This document shows, piece after piece, positions 51,926-61,434 of a stretch of DNA of 64,000 bases. The notes beneath the pieces are model-generated. The model did not search any database. It was not told the DNA's origin and saw only the letters and a list, made by a program, of their open reading frames with translations. The DNA comes from Phascolarctobacterium sp. (GTDB taxonomy: Bacteria > Bacillota > Negativicutes > Acidaminococcales > Acidaminococcaceae). The stretch lies in contig NZ_JAUNOQ010000004.1 in the NCBI RefSeq assembly GCF_030531065.1, positions 1 through 64,000 of the forward strand, written 5' to 3'. The number at the start of each line of letters is the position of its first letter. Within the stretch, counting starts at the first letter, position 1. The position numbers were made by a program, and so were the translations under genes.

Positions 51926-52735
51926 CTAAAAGATGCAGAGCTGCTGCAAGGGAAAGTCCGATACAATGCTGTTCTGCGCGGCTACGAAAAGCTGCGTTTC
52001 CGGCAGCCGCTTTTTACTGTCTAAAATATTCTGTACGGTCGCAAGCGCCAGCTGGGGGCGGTTATTCTGCTCGCTTAAATGCGCCAGAATGACATGCCTG
52101 GGCAGCTGCGGCAAATGCAAAAGCAACTGTGCCGCCGTCACATTAGCCAAATGGCCCCGCATACCCAGGATACGCTGCTTAAGATCATAGGGATAGCTGC
52201 CATTTTTGAGCATCTCCACATCATGATTAGCCTCCAGGATCAGCACGTCGCTGCCGCAAACTGCCTCGCGCACTGTCGGCGTAATATAGCCGGTATCGGT
52301 AACATAGGTACATTTACAGCCACTACTGCGCCAGGTAAAGCTGTAGCCCTGAGGCTCCGCTGCATCGTGAGGAATGGCAAAGCTATCCACCCGCACGTCG
52401 CCGCACAGCATACTGTCGCCGGTAAGGCGGCAATTATCACGCGCCAGAGCCGGATATTTCTGCCAAAGGGCGCGCCAGGTGCCTTCGCTGGCATAAAGCG
52501 GCACCCGATAATTTTTAGCGAAGGTCGCCAGCCCCTTAACATGGTCGATATGCTCATGAGTCAAAAATACCCCGTCCAGCTGCTCAGGCTCGGCTCCCGC
52601 TTCCCGCATACGCTTAACCAGCTCGCGGCAGCTGACGCCCACGTCTACCAAAAAGCGCTGGCTATCCGTGCTGATGAGCGCAGCGTTGCCCTTGCTGCCG
52701 CTGGCCAGCATTACTACTTGAAAATCCTTAGACAA
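51926..52735 (-). CDS. MBL-fold metallohydrolase, WalJ/YycJ-like
   Basis: 269 aa. Metallo-beta-lactamase motif LTHEHIDHVKGL (about 58-69), SGSKGNAALIS near the start and DTGYITPTVRE near 150, which together match YycJ/WalJ nuclease-like proteins that accompany htrA and rlmH in many Firmicutes. Here the order walJ-like, htrA, rlmH is the same. TTG start with TAGGAG upstream. Confidence 0.85.
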   Translation of the reverse strand: MSKDFQVVMLASGSKGNAALISTDSQRFLVDVGVSCRELVKRMREAGAEPEQLDGVFLTHEHIDHVKGLATFAKNYRVPLYASEGTWRALWQKYPALARDNCRLTGDSMLCGDVRVDSFAIPHDAAEPQGYSFTWRSSGCKCTYVTDTGYITPTVREAVCGSDVLILEANHDVEMLKNGSYPYDLKQRILGMRGHLANVTAAQLLLHLPQLPRHVILAHLSEQNNRPQLALATVQNILDSKKRLPETQLFVAAQNSIVSDFPLQQLCIF

Positions 52736-52828
52736 TCCGGTGCACTCCTATCGCTATAACGCCTATATTATAACAAAAATTTACAACATTATTGTGGCGT
52801 TTTGGTAAAAATCATGCTACGAAAAGAA

Positions 52829-52864
52829 AAAGTGTACTGAAAGCCCCGTGTGGTCAGTACACTT
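52829..52864 (-). terminator. Terminator of the fur/perR-type gene
   Basis: AGTGTACTGA / TCAGTACACT arms, followed on the minus strand by TTTTTCTTTTC. Confidence 0.75.
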
Positions 52865-52880
52865 GCACAAAATATATTCA

Positions 52881-53312
52881 TCAATGCACCTTACGGCATT
52901 CAGGGCACAGGCCGTAGAAGAAAAACTGCCGCGTATTTATTGCATAACCGCTGCTTGCTTCTACCAGCTGCGTCAAATTATCCGCTGCCGCACCGTCAGG
53001 CATAGCGTCCTCCACTCTGCCGCACTGCTGGCAATGCAGATGGCAATGCTCCGTAATATTAGCGTCGTAACGGTAGCTGTCCTCGCCAATATTCAGCACT
53101 CTGATAACATTGATAGCATGCAAAATTTCAATCGACTTATATACCGTGGCAAAGCTCATGGCCGGAAATTTAGGCTGTAATTTTTTATACAACATTTCGG
53201 CGTTAGGATGCCAGATTTCGTTTGCCAGCGCCTCGTACACAGCCAAACGCTGAGGCGTTACCTTATAGCCGTGCTCGCGCAGCATATTCGTCAATTCCTG
53301 ACTAGTAAGCAT
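52881..53312 (-). CDS. Fur/PerR-family metal-dependent repressor
   Basis: 143 aa. Winged helix with KVTPQRLAVYEAL near 17-29 and FATVYKSIEIL near 55; metal-binding HCHLHCQQCGRVED near 90-103 (CxxC) and the second CxxC, LCPECRK, at the end. PerR and Fur cannot be told apart reliably from this alone. It starts 6 bp after fakA, so it may be co-transcribed with the fatty-acid kinase genes. ATG preceded by GGAGTG. Confidence 0.9.
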   Translation of the reverse strand: MLTSQELTNMLREHGYKVTPQRLAVYEALANEIWHPNAEMLYKKLQPKFPAMSFATVYKSIEILHAINVIRVLNIGEDSYRYDANITEHCHLHCQQCGRVEDAMPDGAAADNLTQLVEASSGYAINTRQFFFYGLCPECRKVH

Positions 53313-53318
53313 TTTACA

Positions 53319-54941
53319 TCACTCCATTGCTAAAAGCAGGGGGTATAAAGGCTGTCCCCCGTAAAATGTTTCCACTTCCCAGTCCTCATTCATCTCTTTA
53401 ATCTTATCCGCTAATTGCCCGGCTTCCGCCGCGCTTAAATCTGCGCCGTAATACATGCTGACCAGCTCATAATCCCCCTCGCTCAGCATTTTTTCCAGCA
53501 CTGCTTCGATGCTGGCGCCCGTGCAGACAAGCTTATCGTTTAAAATGCCAAGATATTCGCCCTCATGCACCTCAAGACCGTTAACTACGCTGTCGCGCAC
53601 GGCTACAGTCACGCTGCCGCTGGCAGCCTCCTTAGCCTCCTTGGTCATAATGACTGTGTTTTCATCCAGGCTGCGGGTAGAATCAAAATGCAACAGCGCC
53701 GCCAAGCCCTGCGCCACATTAGTGCTGGGCACAAAGGAAACCTTGGACGCTCCCATAAGCTTGCGCACCTGCTCGGCAGCCAGGATGATATTTTTATTGT
53801 TCGGAAGAATAATATATTGCTCGCAAACGCCGTTTTCAATAGCCTGTACAAAGTCCTCCACCGGCGGGTTCATGCTCTGGCCGCCGCTGATGATTTCAGC
53901 CGCGCCCATTTCATGCATAATCTTAGCCAAGCCGTCGCCGGGCGCTACGGTCAGCACGCCTACGCCATGCTTAACCGGCTTAATATCTTCCGCAGTAAAC
54001 AAGCGGTTCTCGTGCTGGTCGCGCATATTTTCGATTTTAATATCGTGCAGCGTGCCCCATGCTTGAGCGGTATTCAAAGCGTCTCCGGGATGCTTGGTGT
54101 GGATATGCACCTTAACTATATCCTCTACAACGGCCACAATCATAGAATTGCCGAAGCCCTGTAAAGCGTCGCTGACCGTTTTTTTATCCACGCTCGCACC
54201 CTTGACGATAAATTCCGTACAGTACGGATATTCCAAATCCAAAGGCTCAACTTTAATAGTTACGGCAGCCGCAGCCTTAGGCGTAATTGGCAGCACCTCG
54301 CAGTCATGTCCGCGCAAACCGGCCAGGCAGCCCTCGAAGAAAACTATCAAGCCCTGGCCGCCGGCGTCCACTACTCCGGCCGCCTTTAAGGCAGGCAGCA
54401 TCTCCGGCGTTTTCGCCAGCTCCTCCTTACCTGTGCGAATGGCTTCCAGCAGCACATCCTCCAGACTGACGTTTTCCCCGCGAACCGCATGGTACGCGCC
54501 CTTTGCCATCCCGCGGGCCACCGTCAAGATGGTTCCCTCCACCGGCTTGGATACGCTACGATAGGCGTACAAAATACCAAACTGGAAAGCTTTGCCGATT
54601 TCCGTATTATTGAGCGTTTTTTTACCAGCCACACCTTTGCCGATGCCGCGCAGCAGCTGGGATAAAATAACTCCTGAATTGCCGCGCGCGCCCATAATAG
54701 CGCTGCGGGCGGCAGCCGCGCCAATCTCCCCGGCCTCCGCCGTATCGCTCATAGCGCTGATAGCCTTCGCCACAGAAGCCATGGTATGCATCATATTAGT
54801 ACCCGTATCGCCGTCCGGCACCGGGAAAACATTCAAATCATTGATTGCTTCAAAATTTTTTTCAAAGCTGTGATAGGCTCCCAGCAGCATATCCTTAATC
54901 TGCTTGCCGGTGATGACCTTCATTTCCTCCATTCTTTCCAC
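53319..54941 (-). CDS. fakA: Fatty acid kinase catalytic subunit FakA (DAK2 domain)
   Basis: 540 aa. N-terminal DAK2/DhaL-type nucleotide domain: NVFPVPDGDTGTNM (about 38-51) binds Mg-ATP, and MGARGNSGVILSQLLRG near 85-101. The middle and C-terminal part matches FakA, including the VPSTNVAQGLAAL and PNNKNIILAAEQ blocks. With a DegV (FakB) partner it phosphorylates fatty acids for incorporation into phospholipid. The DegV gene lies 9 bp upstream. The start is uncertain among GTG 54941, ATG 54932 and ATG 54923. Confidence 0.92.
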   Translation of the reverse strand: MERMEEMKVITGKQIKDMLLGAYHSFEKNFEAINDLNVFPVPDGDTGTNMMHTMASVAKAISAMSDTAEAGEIGAAAARSAIMGARGNSGVILSQLLRGIGKGVAGKKTLNNTEIGKAFQFGILYAYRSVSKPVEGTILTVARGMAKGAYHAVRGENVSLEDVLLEAIRTGKEELAKTPEMLPALKAAGVVDAGGQGLIVFFEGCLAGLRGHDCEVLPITPKAAAAVTIKVEPLDLEYPYCTEFIVKGASVDKKTVSDALQGFGNSMIVAVVEDIVKVHIHTKHPGDALNTAQAWGTLHDIKIENMRDQHENRLFTAEDIKPVKHGVGVLTVAPGDGLAKIMHEMGAAEIISGGQSMNPPVEDFVQAIENGVCEQYIILPNNKNIILAAEQVRKLMGASKVSFVPSTNVAQGLAALLHFDSTRSLDENTVIMTKEAKEAASGSVTVAVRDSVVNGLEVHEGEYLGILNDKLVCTGASIEAVLEKMLSEGDYELVSMYYGADLSAAEAGQLADKIKEMNEDWEVETFYGGQPLYPLLLAME

Positions 54942-54950
54942 ACCTTTCCT

Positions 54951-55808
54951 TTAAGCCCTGCGGCGAACGAAAAGTCCGATAACGCCGGGGCCGAGATGAG
55001 CGGCCAAAACCGTACCGATGCCTGTCAGCAAAACAGGCAGTTCCGGGAATAGCTCCTGCATCTGCTGTTTTAAATAAACCGCGTCTTCCTCAGCCTCCGC
55101 ATGAGCCACAAAAACAGCCTCCAGCGGCGCTTGGGAAGCGGCCAATTCTATCATACGCTTCAGCACCTTTTTACGGGTGCGGCATTTATCGGCGACCTCC
55201 AGCCGCCCTTCCTTATCCAAATGCACAATAGGGCGAATGCCCAAAATGCTGCCAATCAAAGCGCCTACAGCGCCAATGCGTCCGCCCTTCTGCAAATAGT
55301 CCAAAGTATTGACGCTGAAATACGTTTCCGTGCGTTCTACCATGGAGCGAGCCATCGCTTCCAGCTCGTCAATGCCAGCTCCTTTGTCGGCGTGAGCCAG
55401 TATCTCCATAGCAATACCGCTTATGGGACAGGCCGCGGTCTTGCTGTCGATAATGCGAATATCCGCGCCTTTAATTTCGTCCATCACCTGCTTAGCGGCT
55501 ACGCAGGCGGTTTGATAGGTTCCGCTTAAAACGCTGTCCACCGTCAGCATGATAATCTTTTTACCGGAGCGGCACAATTCGGTAAACATTTCCAAAATAG
55601 TACCGATGGGCGGCTGCGAAGTTCCCGGCAGTTTACCGGTTTTTTCCACCATCGCGAACATTTCTGCCAAAGAGCGGTCGCCGTCCAGCCACTCCAAATC
55701 CCCATGGCGGGCAATGAGCCGCAGTACGTGGCAGCGAGGGTCGTCCTTCAGCGGCGTTTCTCCCGCAATCGCTATACTGTCCACTATAACATGTATTTCA
55801 TCGTGCAT
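54951..55808 (-). CDS. DegV-family fatty-acid-binding protein (FakB-like)
   Basis: 285 aa. The DegV pattern is clear: N-terminal DSIAIAGETPL, TSQPPIGTILEMFTEL near 90 (ligand-binding Thr-Ser-Gln-Pro), SVLSGTYQTACVAA near 120 and DYLQKGGRIGAVGALIGSILGIRPIVHLDKEGRLE near 185-215. It presents a bound fatty acid to FakA. ATG at 55808 has AGGAGG 6 bases upstream. First gene of the degV-fakA-fur set. Confidence 0.9.
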   Translation of the reverse strand: MHDEIHVIVDSIAIAGETPLKDDPRCHVLRLIARHGDLEWLDGDRSLAEMFAMVEKTGKLPGTSQPPIGTILEMFTELCRSGKKIIMLTVDSVLSGTYQTACVAAKQVMDEIKGADIRIIDSKTAACPISGIAMEILAHADKGAGIDELEAMARSMVERTETYFSVNTLDYLQKGGRIGAVGALIGSILGIRPIVHLDKEGRLEVADKCRTRKKVLKRMIELAASQAPLEAVFVAHAEAEEDAVYLKQQMQELFPELPVLLTGIGTVLAAHLGPGVIGLFVRRRA

Positions 55809-55823
55809 AATAGCCTCCTGCAA

Positions 55824-56158
55824 AATATATTAGTCTTCGATTCTGTAATTTATCCGCACTTAATCCATATTATATTATATTGTACCATAATCTGGATATT
55901 ATTACCACATTTTATCGCTACTCATCCGCTCATCTTTTATTATATAAAAAGGTTCGCGGGAAAAATAGCAAAAAAAAAAAGCCCTTACGAAGAAGGGCCA
56001 AATGAGGGGCTGTTTTGATGCTCTTAGTATAGCAAATTTGTATACAAAATGCAAGCACTTTTTTGTAATTTTTCTAACATGTTCTTGTCCATATAACAAG
56101 AACAAACGGTGCGCTGCAAGGCATTTTATCATTTTTACATTTACAACGCGCCGTAAAA
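55824..56158. other. Intergenic region between LCP gene and degV operon
   Basis: 335 bp. It holds a terminator at 55970-55998 and AT-rich promoter-like DNA for the degV operon near 55850-55890. No gene is supported. Confidence 0.4.
55970..55998 (-). terminator. Terminator of the LCP gene
   Basis: GCCCTT / AAGGGC hairpin (55981-55998) followed on the minus strand by a run of eleven T. Confidence 0.85.
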
Positions 56159-57541
56159 TTATTTATAATCAGCGCCCAGCATAACCACACCGTCGCAATC
56201 GGCGGCTCCGTCACGGCTGATGCGCAGCCTGTGCTTGAATGGTACATTGGACAGACGCCCTACTACGGCACCGTTATTGGTGGTAGAAATTACGGTGGTT
56301 TCAGCCAAAAGCTCGCCGCTGCCGCCATTGATAACCGTGAATCCGGCGTCACGCAGCCGCGCCAGGGCCTCTGCTCCGGCAGTTTTACTGCCGCTGCAGT
56401 TTACCAGCCGCACTACGGTGCTGCCGCTCTTAGTCTCTGTCTGACCCTTATCGGCCTTCTTACCTTTTGCAGTCTTAGCGGCTTGCTTTTTATCCGCGCC
56501 ATTCTCAGCCTGTTTAAGCTTCTTTTTGTTCTTCTCCTCCTGCAGGCGTTCCTTTTCTTCTTTTACAGCCTCTTTATTTTCTCCGCTGTCGTCGCCGCCT
56601 TCAGCCTTAGCCACAGCCTCCTGATACTGCTTTTCCATAAGCTCGGCTGCGGAGCGATACCTTTCGGTCATTTCCGCGCCCTGCATCTTTACCATCTGTT
56701 CGCGCAAATCCGTAATATCCGGCAGCCAGTAGCTGATGCCGTCAATATATTTAGGCGTTCCCGGAACAGTCGCCATCGCCAGGCCCTGGCTTTTAACCAT
56801 TGCGTGCAGCGCCCTGCCCAAATCCACCATATCGCTCAAGGGCAAATCCGTCTTAACCATGCTGGTAAGCTGCTGCGCCAAGCCGGGAATATGCAGCAGC
56901 ATATTGGCGGAGGTTATTTTATCATATACGGCCAAAAGGAAATGCTGCTGACGGCGAATACGGCCGATATCTCCCTCCTCGTCGCGATAGCGCACATATT
57001 GGATAGCGGTTTTGCCGTCCAAATGCTGCCGTCCCTTTTTCAGGTCGATTTTGAAACCGTCCCAATCGTCATAATAATACATATCGGTTTCTACATCTAT
57101 GTCCACGCCGCCGATAGCGTCCACCAGGCCCTGGAAGCCATTGAAATCGACCATCACATAATTATTGATTTTCAGGCCCAAAAGCTCCTCCACCGTTTTC
57201 TGTGTCAGCTCGCGGCCGCCGTAAGCGTAGGCATGGTTAATTTTATCCCAGCCGTGTCCCTGAATAGGCACGCGGGTATCACGGGGAATGGACAGCAGCG
57301 AAGCGGCCTTTTTATTAGTATCGAACATCACCACAAACAAGGTATCGCTGCGGCCCACGTCATGTTCTTCAGCCCGCTCGTCCACGCCTAAAACAACGAT
57401 ATTCTTTTTCATATTCAGCCGTTCCTCAGGCTCTAAATTATCCAGGCCCTTTTCCGGGTTCAAATAACCGAACACTAAATAGGCCAGGGCGCACGCCACG
57501 GCCACCAGGCCCAAAATTTTAACAGAAAACAATCTTCTCAT
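56159..57541 (-). CDS. LytR-CpsA-Psr (LCP) family cell-wall ligase with LytR_C domain
   Basis: 460 aa. An N-terminal membrane anchor (VKILGLVAVACALAYLVFGYL) is followed by the LCP catalytic domain: NIVVLGVDER near 48, GRSDTLFVVM near 63, LLSIPRDTRVPI near 81, then KINHAYAYGG and YVRYRDEEGDIGRIRRQ with the arginines that bind the lipid pyrophosphate. A Lys/Glu-rich linker (about 305-370) leads to a LytR_C domain (VVRLVNCSGSKTAGAEAL). It attaches polymers to peptidoglycan. It lies 13 bp after the nudix gene. Confidence 0.92.
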   Translation of the reverse strand: MRRLFSVKILGLVAVACALAYLVFGYLNPEKGLDNLEPEERLNMKKNIVVLGVDERAEEHDVGRSDTLFVVMFDTNKKAASLLSIPRDTRVPIQGHGWDKINHAYAYGGRELTQKTVEELLGLKINNYVMVDFNGFQGLVDAIGGVDIDVETDMYYYDDWDGFKIDLKKGRQHLDGKTAIQYVRYRDEEGDIGRIRRQQHFLLAVYDKITSANMLLHIPGLAQQLTSMVKTDLPLSDMVDLGRALHAMVKSQGLAMATVPGTPKYIDGISYWLPDITDLREQMVKMQGAEMTERYRSAAELMEKQYQEAVAKAEGGDDSGENKEAVKEEKERLQEEKNKKKLKQAENGADKKQAAKTAKGKKADKGQTETKSGSTVVRLVNCSGSKTAGAEALARLRDAGFTVINGGSGELLAETTVISTTNNGAVVGRLSNVPFKHRLRISRDGAADCDGVVMLGADYK

Positions 57542-57554
57542 ACAAGCCTATCCC

Positions 57555-58220
57555 TCATCTTTCTTCGCCGCTCACAAAGGCCGCCAGCTCCTTACCGCTG
57601 CGCCGCAGAAAAGCGTACAATATCCGCGCCGTCAGTCCCCAGATTACGCGGCCTTCATATTCATAAAAATACACGTAATATTCCTTACTTCTGCGCCAGC
57701 CCCGCATCCTGTTGGGCACTAAATCAAAAGGAAAATCCTCGCCGGGATGATCCGCCAGCTCCATAGAGCAGCGCTTCGGCGTTATAGCCAACAGCTCCTT
57801 TACAGGCACGGTAAAAATACATTCTACCTCGCTGGCGCTGTAGGTGATTTTAGAAATATCGTCCAGCACTCCCACAAAGGGATGAATGATGGGCCCGGTA
57901 TGCGTAACCAGCGAATCCAGCTCGCCGCACAGGGTAATATCTTCCGGACGCAGGCCAAGCTCCTCGCAGGTTTCGCGGACTGCCGCCGCCGCAAAATTAG
58001 CGTCGCTGCATTCCACCTTGCCGCCGGGAAAGCAAATTTCTCCCGGCTGCCGCCGCAGGCTGTGCGCCCGTTCCTCAAAAAGCACGGCTATACCATTATC
58101 CGTCTGCACTAAGGGCAGCAGTACCGCCGCTTCCCACAGCCTGTCCAGCTTATCTATACCTGCCGGACGGCGATGCAGGCGCTCATATAGCATGCGCTGT
58201 AATTTATCCATCTTGTCCAT
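57555..58220 (-). CDS. NUDIX hydrolase, CoA pyrophosphatase-like
   Basis: 221 aa. The Nudix box is complete: CFPGGKVECSDANFAAAAVRE then TCEELGL (about 63-92). The preceding RRQPGEICFPGG and following THTGPIIHPFVGVL are typical of the CoA/ADP-ribose subfamily (NudL/YeaB). It likely splits CoA or related dinucleotides. Start uncertain between two ATGs (58220, 58211). Confidence 0.85.
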   Translation of the reverse strand: MDKMDKLQRMLYERLHRRPAGIDKLDRLWEAAVLLPLVQTDNGIAVLFEERAHSLRRQPGEICFPGGKVECSDANFAAAAVRETCEELGLRPEDITLCGELDSLVTHTGPIIHPFVGVLDDISKITYSASEVECIFTVPVKELLAITPKRCSMELADHPGEDFPFDLVPNRMRGWRRSKEYYVYFYEYEGRVIWGLTARILYAFLRRSGKELAAFVSGEER

Positions 58221-58365
58221 AGTAACACCTTATTATATCGCGTTCATAGCAAAAATAAAATACAATATTTTATTTCTCCGCCGTGAAATTATACTCCTGC
58301 CGGAAAATATGACAAACTTGCAAAGAATAGCGAAAAAATTTTATATAAGCGCGTTAAAAGTAAAA

Positions 58366-58393
58366 GGCTGCCGCCCGCAGGCAGCAGCTTCAT
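58366..58393 (-). terminator. Terminator of the Hpt gene
   Basis: GCTGCC / GGCAGC hairpin at 58367-58385; CCTTTTAC follows on the minus strand. Confidence 0.55.
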
Positions 58394-58753
58394 TTAATCC
58401 AGCGCCTCGATACAACGCAGCGTTTTTTCCCATTCCGGCACAATAGCAGCCAACCGGCATTGCACCTGCTGCGGCTGAAAGCCTTCGCCGCGCAACAGCT
58501 GTACCAGCCCGGCAAAAGCCGCGCTCAAATCCGTCAGGCCCAGATTAGCGCAGACCCCTTTTAAATTATGCGCCCGACGCAGAGCCTCCTGCCAATCGCC
58601 AGCCGCAGCCAGTTCCTGCAAAGCGGCAAAATCAGTACTGGTCAGCAGCTTACGCAAAAAGCGCACATACAGCGCTTCGCTCCCCATAAAGCGATCCTCC
58701 AGGCTTCCTGCTACATCAATACTTATATATTGAGGCAATTCCTGCAAATTCAT
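58394..58753 (-). CDS. Hpt-domain phosphotransfer protein
   Basis: 119 aa, a single histidine phosphotransfer domain. The phosphorylated His is in RRAHNLKGVCANLG (about 59-72), with helical flanks typical of Hpt. It starts 11 bp downstream of the hybrid histidine kinase and is the expected next carrier in its phosphorelay, accepting phosphate from the receiver domain of that kinase or passing it on to a regulator not seen in the window. Confidence 0.85.
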   Translation of the reverse strand: MNLQELPQYISIDVAGSLEDRFMGSEALYVRFLRKLLTSTDFAALQELAAAGDWQEALRRAHNLKGVCANLGLTDLSAAFAGLVQLLRGEGFQPQQVQCRLAAIVPEWEKTLRCIEALD

Positions 58754-58764
58754 TTTATCAGCTC

Positions 58765-61254
58765 CTATTTATGAATATATTCCTCCATCATTTGCGCCAA
58801 AAGCTTCATCTGTACTGGCTTAACCATGTAATTATTCATACCGGCCTGCATAGCGGCCTCCACGTCGGCGCTGCTGCTGCTGCCGGTCAGCGCCAGAATC
58901 GGCACGCTGTCCGCATCGGCCCGCGGCAAACGACGAATAGTCCGCGCTGCCTCGCAGCCGCCCATTTCCGGCATCTGCATATCCAGCAGCACCATACTGA
59001 TGCTGCCCTCCGGTGCGGCGGCAAATTTTTCCACCGCCTCCTTGCCGTTGGCGGCAGCGATAACCTCCAGCCCGTTCATGGACAGCAGCTCGCTGATAAT
59101 TTCCATATTAATATCGTTATCATCGGCTACTAAAACGCGGCAGCCAGCAAAGTCCGCCAGCTTAGGCGCCTGCTTAACGTCCTGCTTCTGCTTGACCAGC
59201 AAAAAGGGCAGCGAAACCACTACGCAGGTGCCCTCGTCAACATGACTGGTAATATGAATAGCGCCGTCCAGCCGTTCCACCAGGCTTTTAACGATGGTCA
59301 TGCCCAGACCGGTACCCACTACCTTAGGCACACCGAAACGGCTGTCGCGTTCAAAGGGATTATAGATTTTTTCCAAAAATTTTTCCGACATACCGCAGCC
59401 AGTATCCTTCACGATAAAGGTATACATAGCCCGATTACGCTTTTCGCCCGTCTCCCGGCGTACCAAAAAGCTGATTTTGCCATTAGCCTTAGTATACTTG
59501 ACGGCGTTGGACAAAATATTATTGAGAATCTGACGCAGGCCCTGCAAATCGCCGCTTACCATTTCCTGCTCCAACAGCACCTGCTGTTCAAAATATTTTT
59601 GTTCCAGCTCGGACTGGGCTGCAAAGATATCGCCAATTTCCTTAACCGTCGCCGCCAAATCAAAGGTTTCCTGCAAATGCTCCACCTTACCGGCATCCAG
59701 CCGCGCCATTTCCAAAATATCGTTAATCAAGGTCAAAAGCTGCTTGCCGGACGATTTTATCTTGCTCACATAATCGCTGACCAGTGTCCCGTCGTCCTTG
59801 TGCAGCTCCGCCAGCTCAGCCATACCGATAATGCCGTTTAAAGGCGCGCGCATATCGTGCGACATAGCGGAAAAGAACATATTGCGCGATTTAGTATTTT
59901 CCCGCGCCACTTTCAACGCCCGCTCCGTCACCTTCATATGCTCCAGCTCGCGCAGCTTTTCGGCGTCCACCTCGCGGAAGAAGAAGATAGCCTCGTCCTT
60001 ACCCAGCATATCGTCGCGCAGCAGGCGCACATTAACCCACTTAAATTCCTTACCGAAGCGCTGGCGAAATTCGCCGCCGAATTCGCAAATGCGATGCTCC
60101 ACCAGATTTTTAATATTCTTCAGCGCAAAGGTATCGGCAAATTCTGCGGCAGCCTCCGGCTCCACATAAGTAACTATCTGCTTCAGCAAGTCCTCATAAT
60201 TGCCTTCGGAAGCCAACGCAAAACCCATATCGGCCTTCAGCATGGTATACTGCCCCGTCCGGAAATTAACGCGGAAAACCGCTAGGAAAGATTTACTCAT
60301 AACCTGAACGACCTCGTTAATACTCTGCATCTGCCTGCTGAGCAAATATTCGCGCAGGGACAGCATAACTACCATTACAAAGAAAATGCCCAAAGTCAGC
60401 AGGAACCATTGCAGCAAATTCTGATAGTCTCCCATCAGATAATCATAGGGAATCGTTACAATGGAAATCCAGCCGCGGTCCGATACAGTGTAATAGACGC
60501 CGCGCTTATTGCCCTCCAAGTCGATAATATAGCTGTCGCTACCCTTGCGCAGCTCGCCGAAAATATGGTCCACATAAGGCTGCTGCGCCTCGATAGTCAT
60601 ATTGCGGTCGTTAATGGCAAACATAATATTGCCGTTGGGGTCGCACAAATAATAATAGCTTTGCCGCGGTAGCCTGTTTTCTGCCAGCAGCGAATTAAGC
60701 TGCTCCGGATAAAGGTTCATCGCCAGGACGTCTTCGCCATCTCCCAAGCGCACAGCCATTGTCAGCACATATTCGTTGCTGCGGCCAAAGCGATAAAGAT
60801 TAGTATAGGCCACGTTACCATCGTTAGACAGAGCCGCCTTATACCATTTCAGCTGATTAACGTCAATATCGGGCTCGTCCAGACGGCTGCCAATCAAACG
60901 CCCATCGATAACTGCGCACATATCAAAGCTGGTAACGTCTGTATTGCTTTTCATATAATCAGTCAACCGGCGCAGCGCCTGCTCTATTTCCTCGTCCGTC
61001 CAGCTTTGCTTGAGCGGCAGCGTATTGCTCATGCTTTGCGCAACGCTGCGCAATAAAAGCTCCTGCGCCTTAATCTTGGAGGTTTCACGGCTGGCGAAGC
61101 GCGCCGCTACCTCCTGTCCCATAATGTGCGAGTTTTCCAGAATTTTTTCACGCACAATATGCAGGCTGACGGAAGATACCAGAAGAAAGAAGGCAAAAAC
61201 AATAACGCTGAACCAGGATACCTTATACGTTCTGTTAAATATATTCAGCTCCAC
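58765..61254 (-). CDS. Hybrid sensor histidine kinase with receiver domain
   Basis: 829 aa. First membrane segment at about 14-35; an extracytoplasmic Cache-like sensing domain follows (about 40-280) with YYLCDPNGNIMFAIND; second membrane segment at about 288-306. A cytoplasmic PAS-like region precedes HisKA (FSAMSHDMRAPLNGIIGMAEL, His near 475), the HATPase domain (ILSNAVKYTKANG, DTGCGMSEKF, GTGLGMTIVKSL) and a C-terminal receiver (VLVADDNDINME with the acidic pair, phospho-Asp in VLLDMQMPEMGG). It acts with the Hpt protein encoded next. Confidence 0.92.
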   Translation of the reverse strand: MELNIFNRTYKVSWFSVIVFAFFLLVSSVSLHIVREKILENSHIMGQEVAARFASRETSKIKAQELLLRSVAQSMSNTLPLKQSWTDEEIEQALRRLTDYMKSNTDVTSFDMCAVIDGRLIGSRLDEPDIDVNQLKWYKAALSNDGNVAYTNLYRFGRSNEYVLTMAVRLGDGEDVLAMNLYPEQLNSLLAENRLPRQSYYYLCDPNGNIMFAINDRNMTIEAQQPYVDHIFGELRKGSDSYIIDLEGNKRGVYYTVSDRGWISIVTIPYDYLMGDYQNLLQWFLLTLGIFFVMVVMLSLREYLLSRQMQSINEVVQVMSKSFLAVFRVNFRTGQYTMLKADMGFALASEGNYEDLLKQIVTYVEPEAAAEFADTFALKNIKNLVEHRICEFGGEFRQRFGKEFKWVNVRLLRDDMLGKDEAIFFFREVDAEKLRELEHMKVTERALKVARENTKSRNMFFSAMSHDMRAPLNGIIGMAELAELHKDDGTLVSDYVSKIKSSGKQLLTLINDILEMARLDAGKVEHLQETFDLAATVKEIGDIFAAQSELEQKYFEQQVLLEQEMVSGDLQGLRQILNNILSNAVKYTKANGKISFLVRRETGEKRNRAMYTFIVKDTGCGMSEKFLEKIYNPFERDSRFGVPKVVGTGLGMTIVKSLVERLDGAIHITSHVDEGTCVVVSLPFLLVKQKQDVKQAPKLADFAGCRVLVADDNDINMEIISELLSMNGLEVIAAANGKEAVEKFAAAPEGSISMVLLDMQMPEMGGCEAARTIRRLPRADADSVPILALTGSSSSADVEAAMQAGMNNYMVKPVQMKLLAQMMEEYIHK

Positions 61255-61329
61255 AGTTTAACGCCCCCTTACCGCAATTTAATTCCTACAATAATTATAG
61301 TTTACTACAATTTTGCGCGCAAGTCAAAA

Positions 61330-61358
61330 AGACTGCCGCAATAGCGGCAGTCTGGCAG
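61330..61358 (-). terminator. Terminator of pckA
   Basis: Perfect AGACTGCCGC / GCGGCAGTCT hairpin, followed on the minus strand by TTTTTGACTT. Confidence 0.8.
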
Positions 61359-61434
61359 CACATTGTGCATTTGTAACTTCAACGTAAATACGCAGGTACA
61401 ATATCGCGTCCTAAATTTACCAGCATCAGTAAGT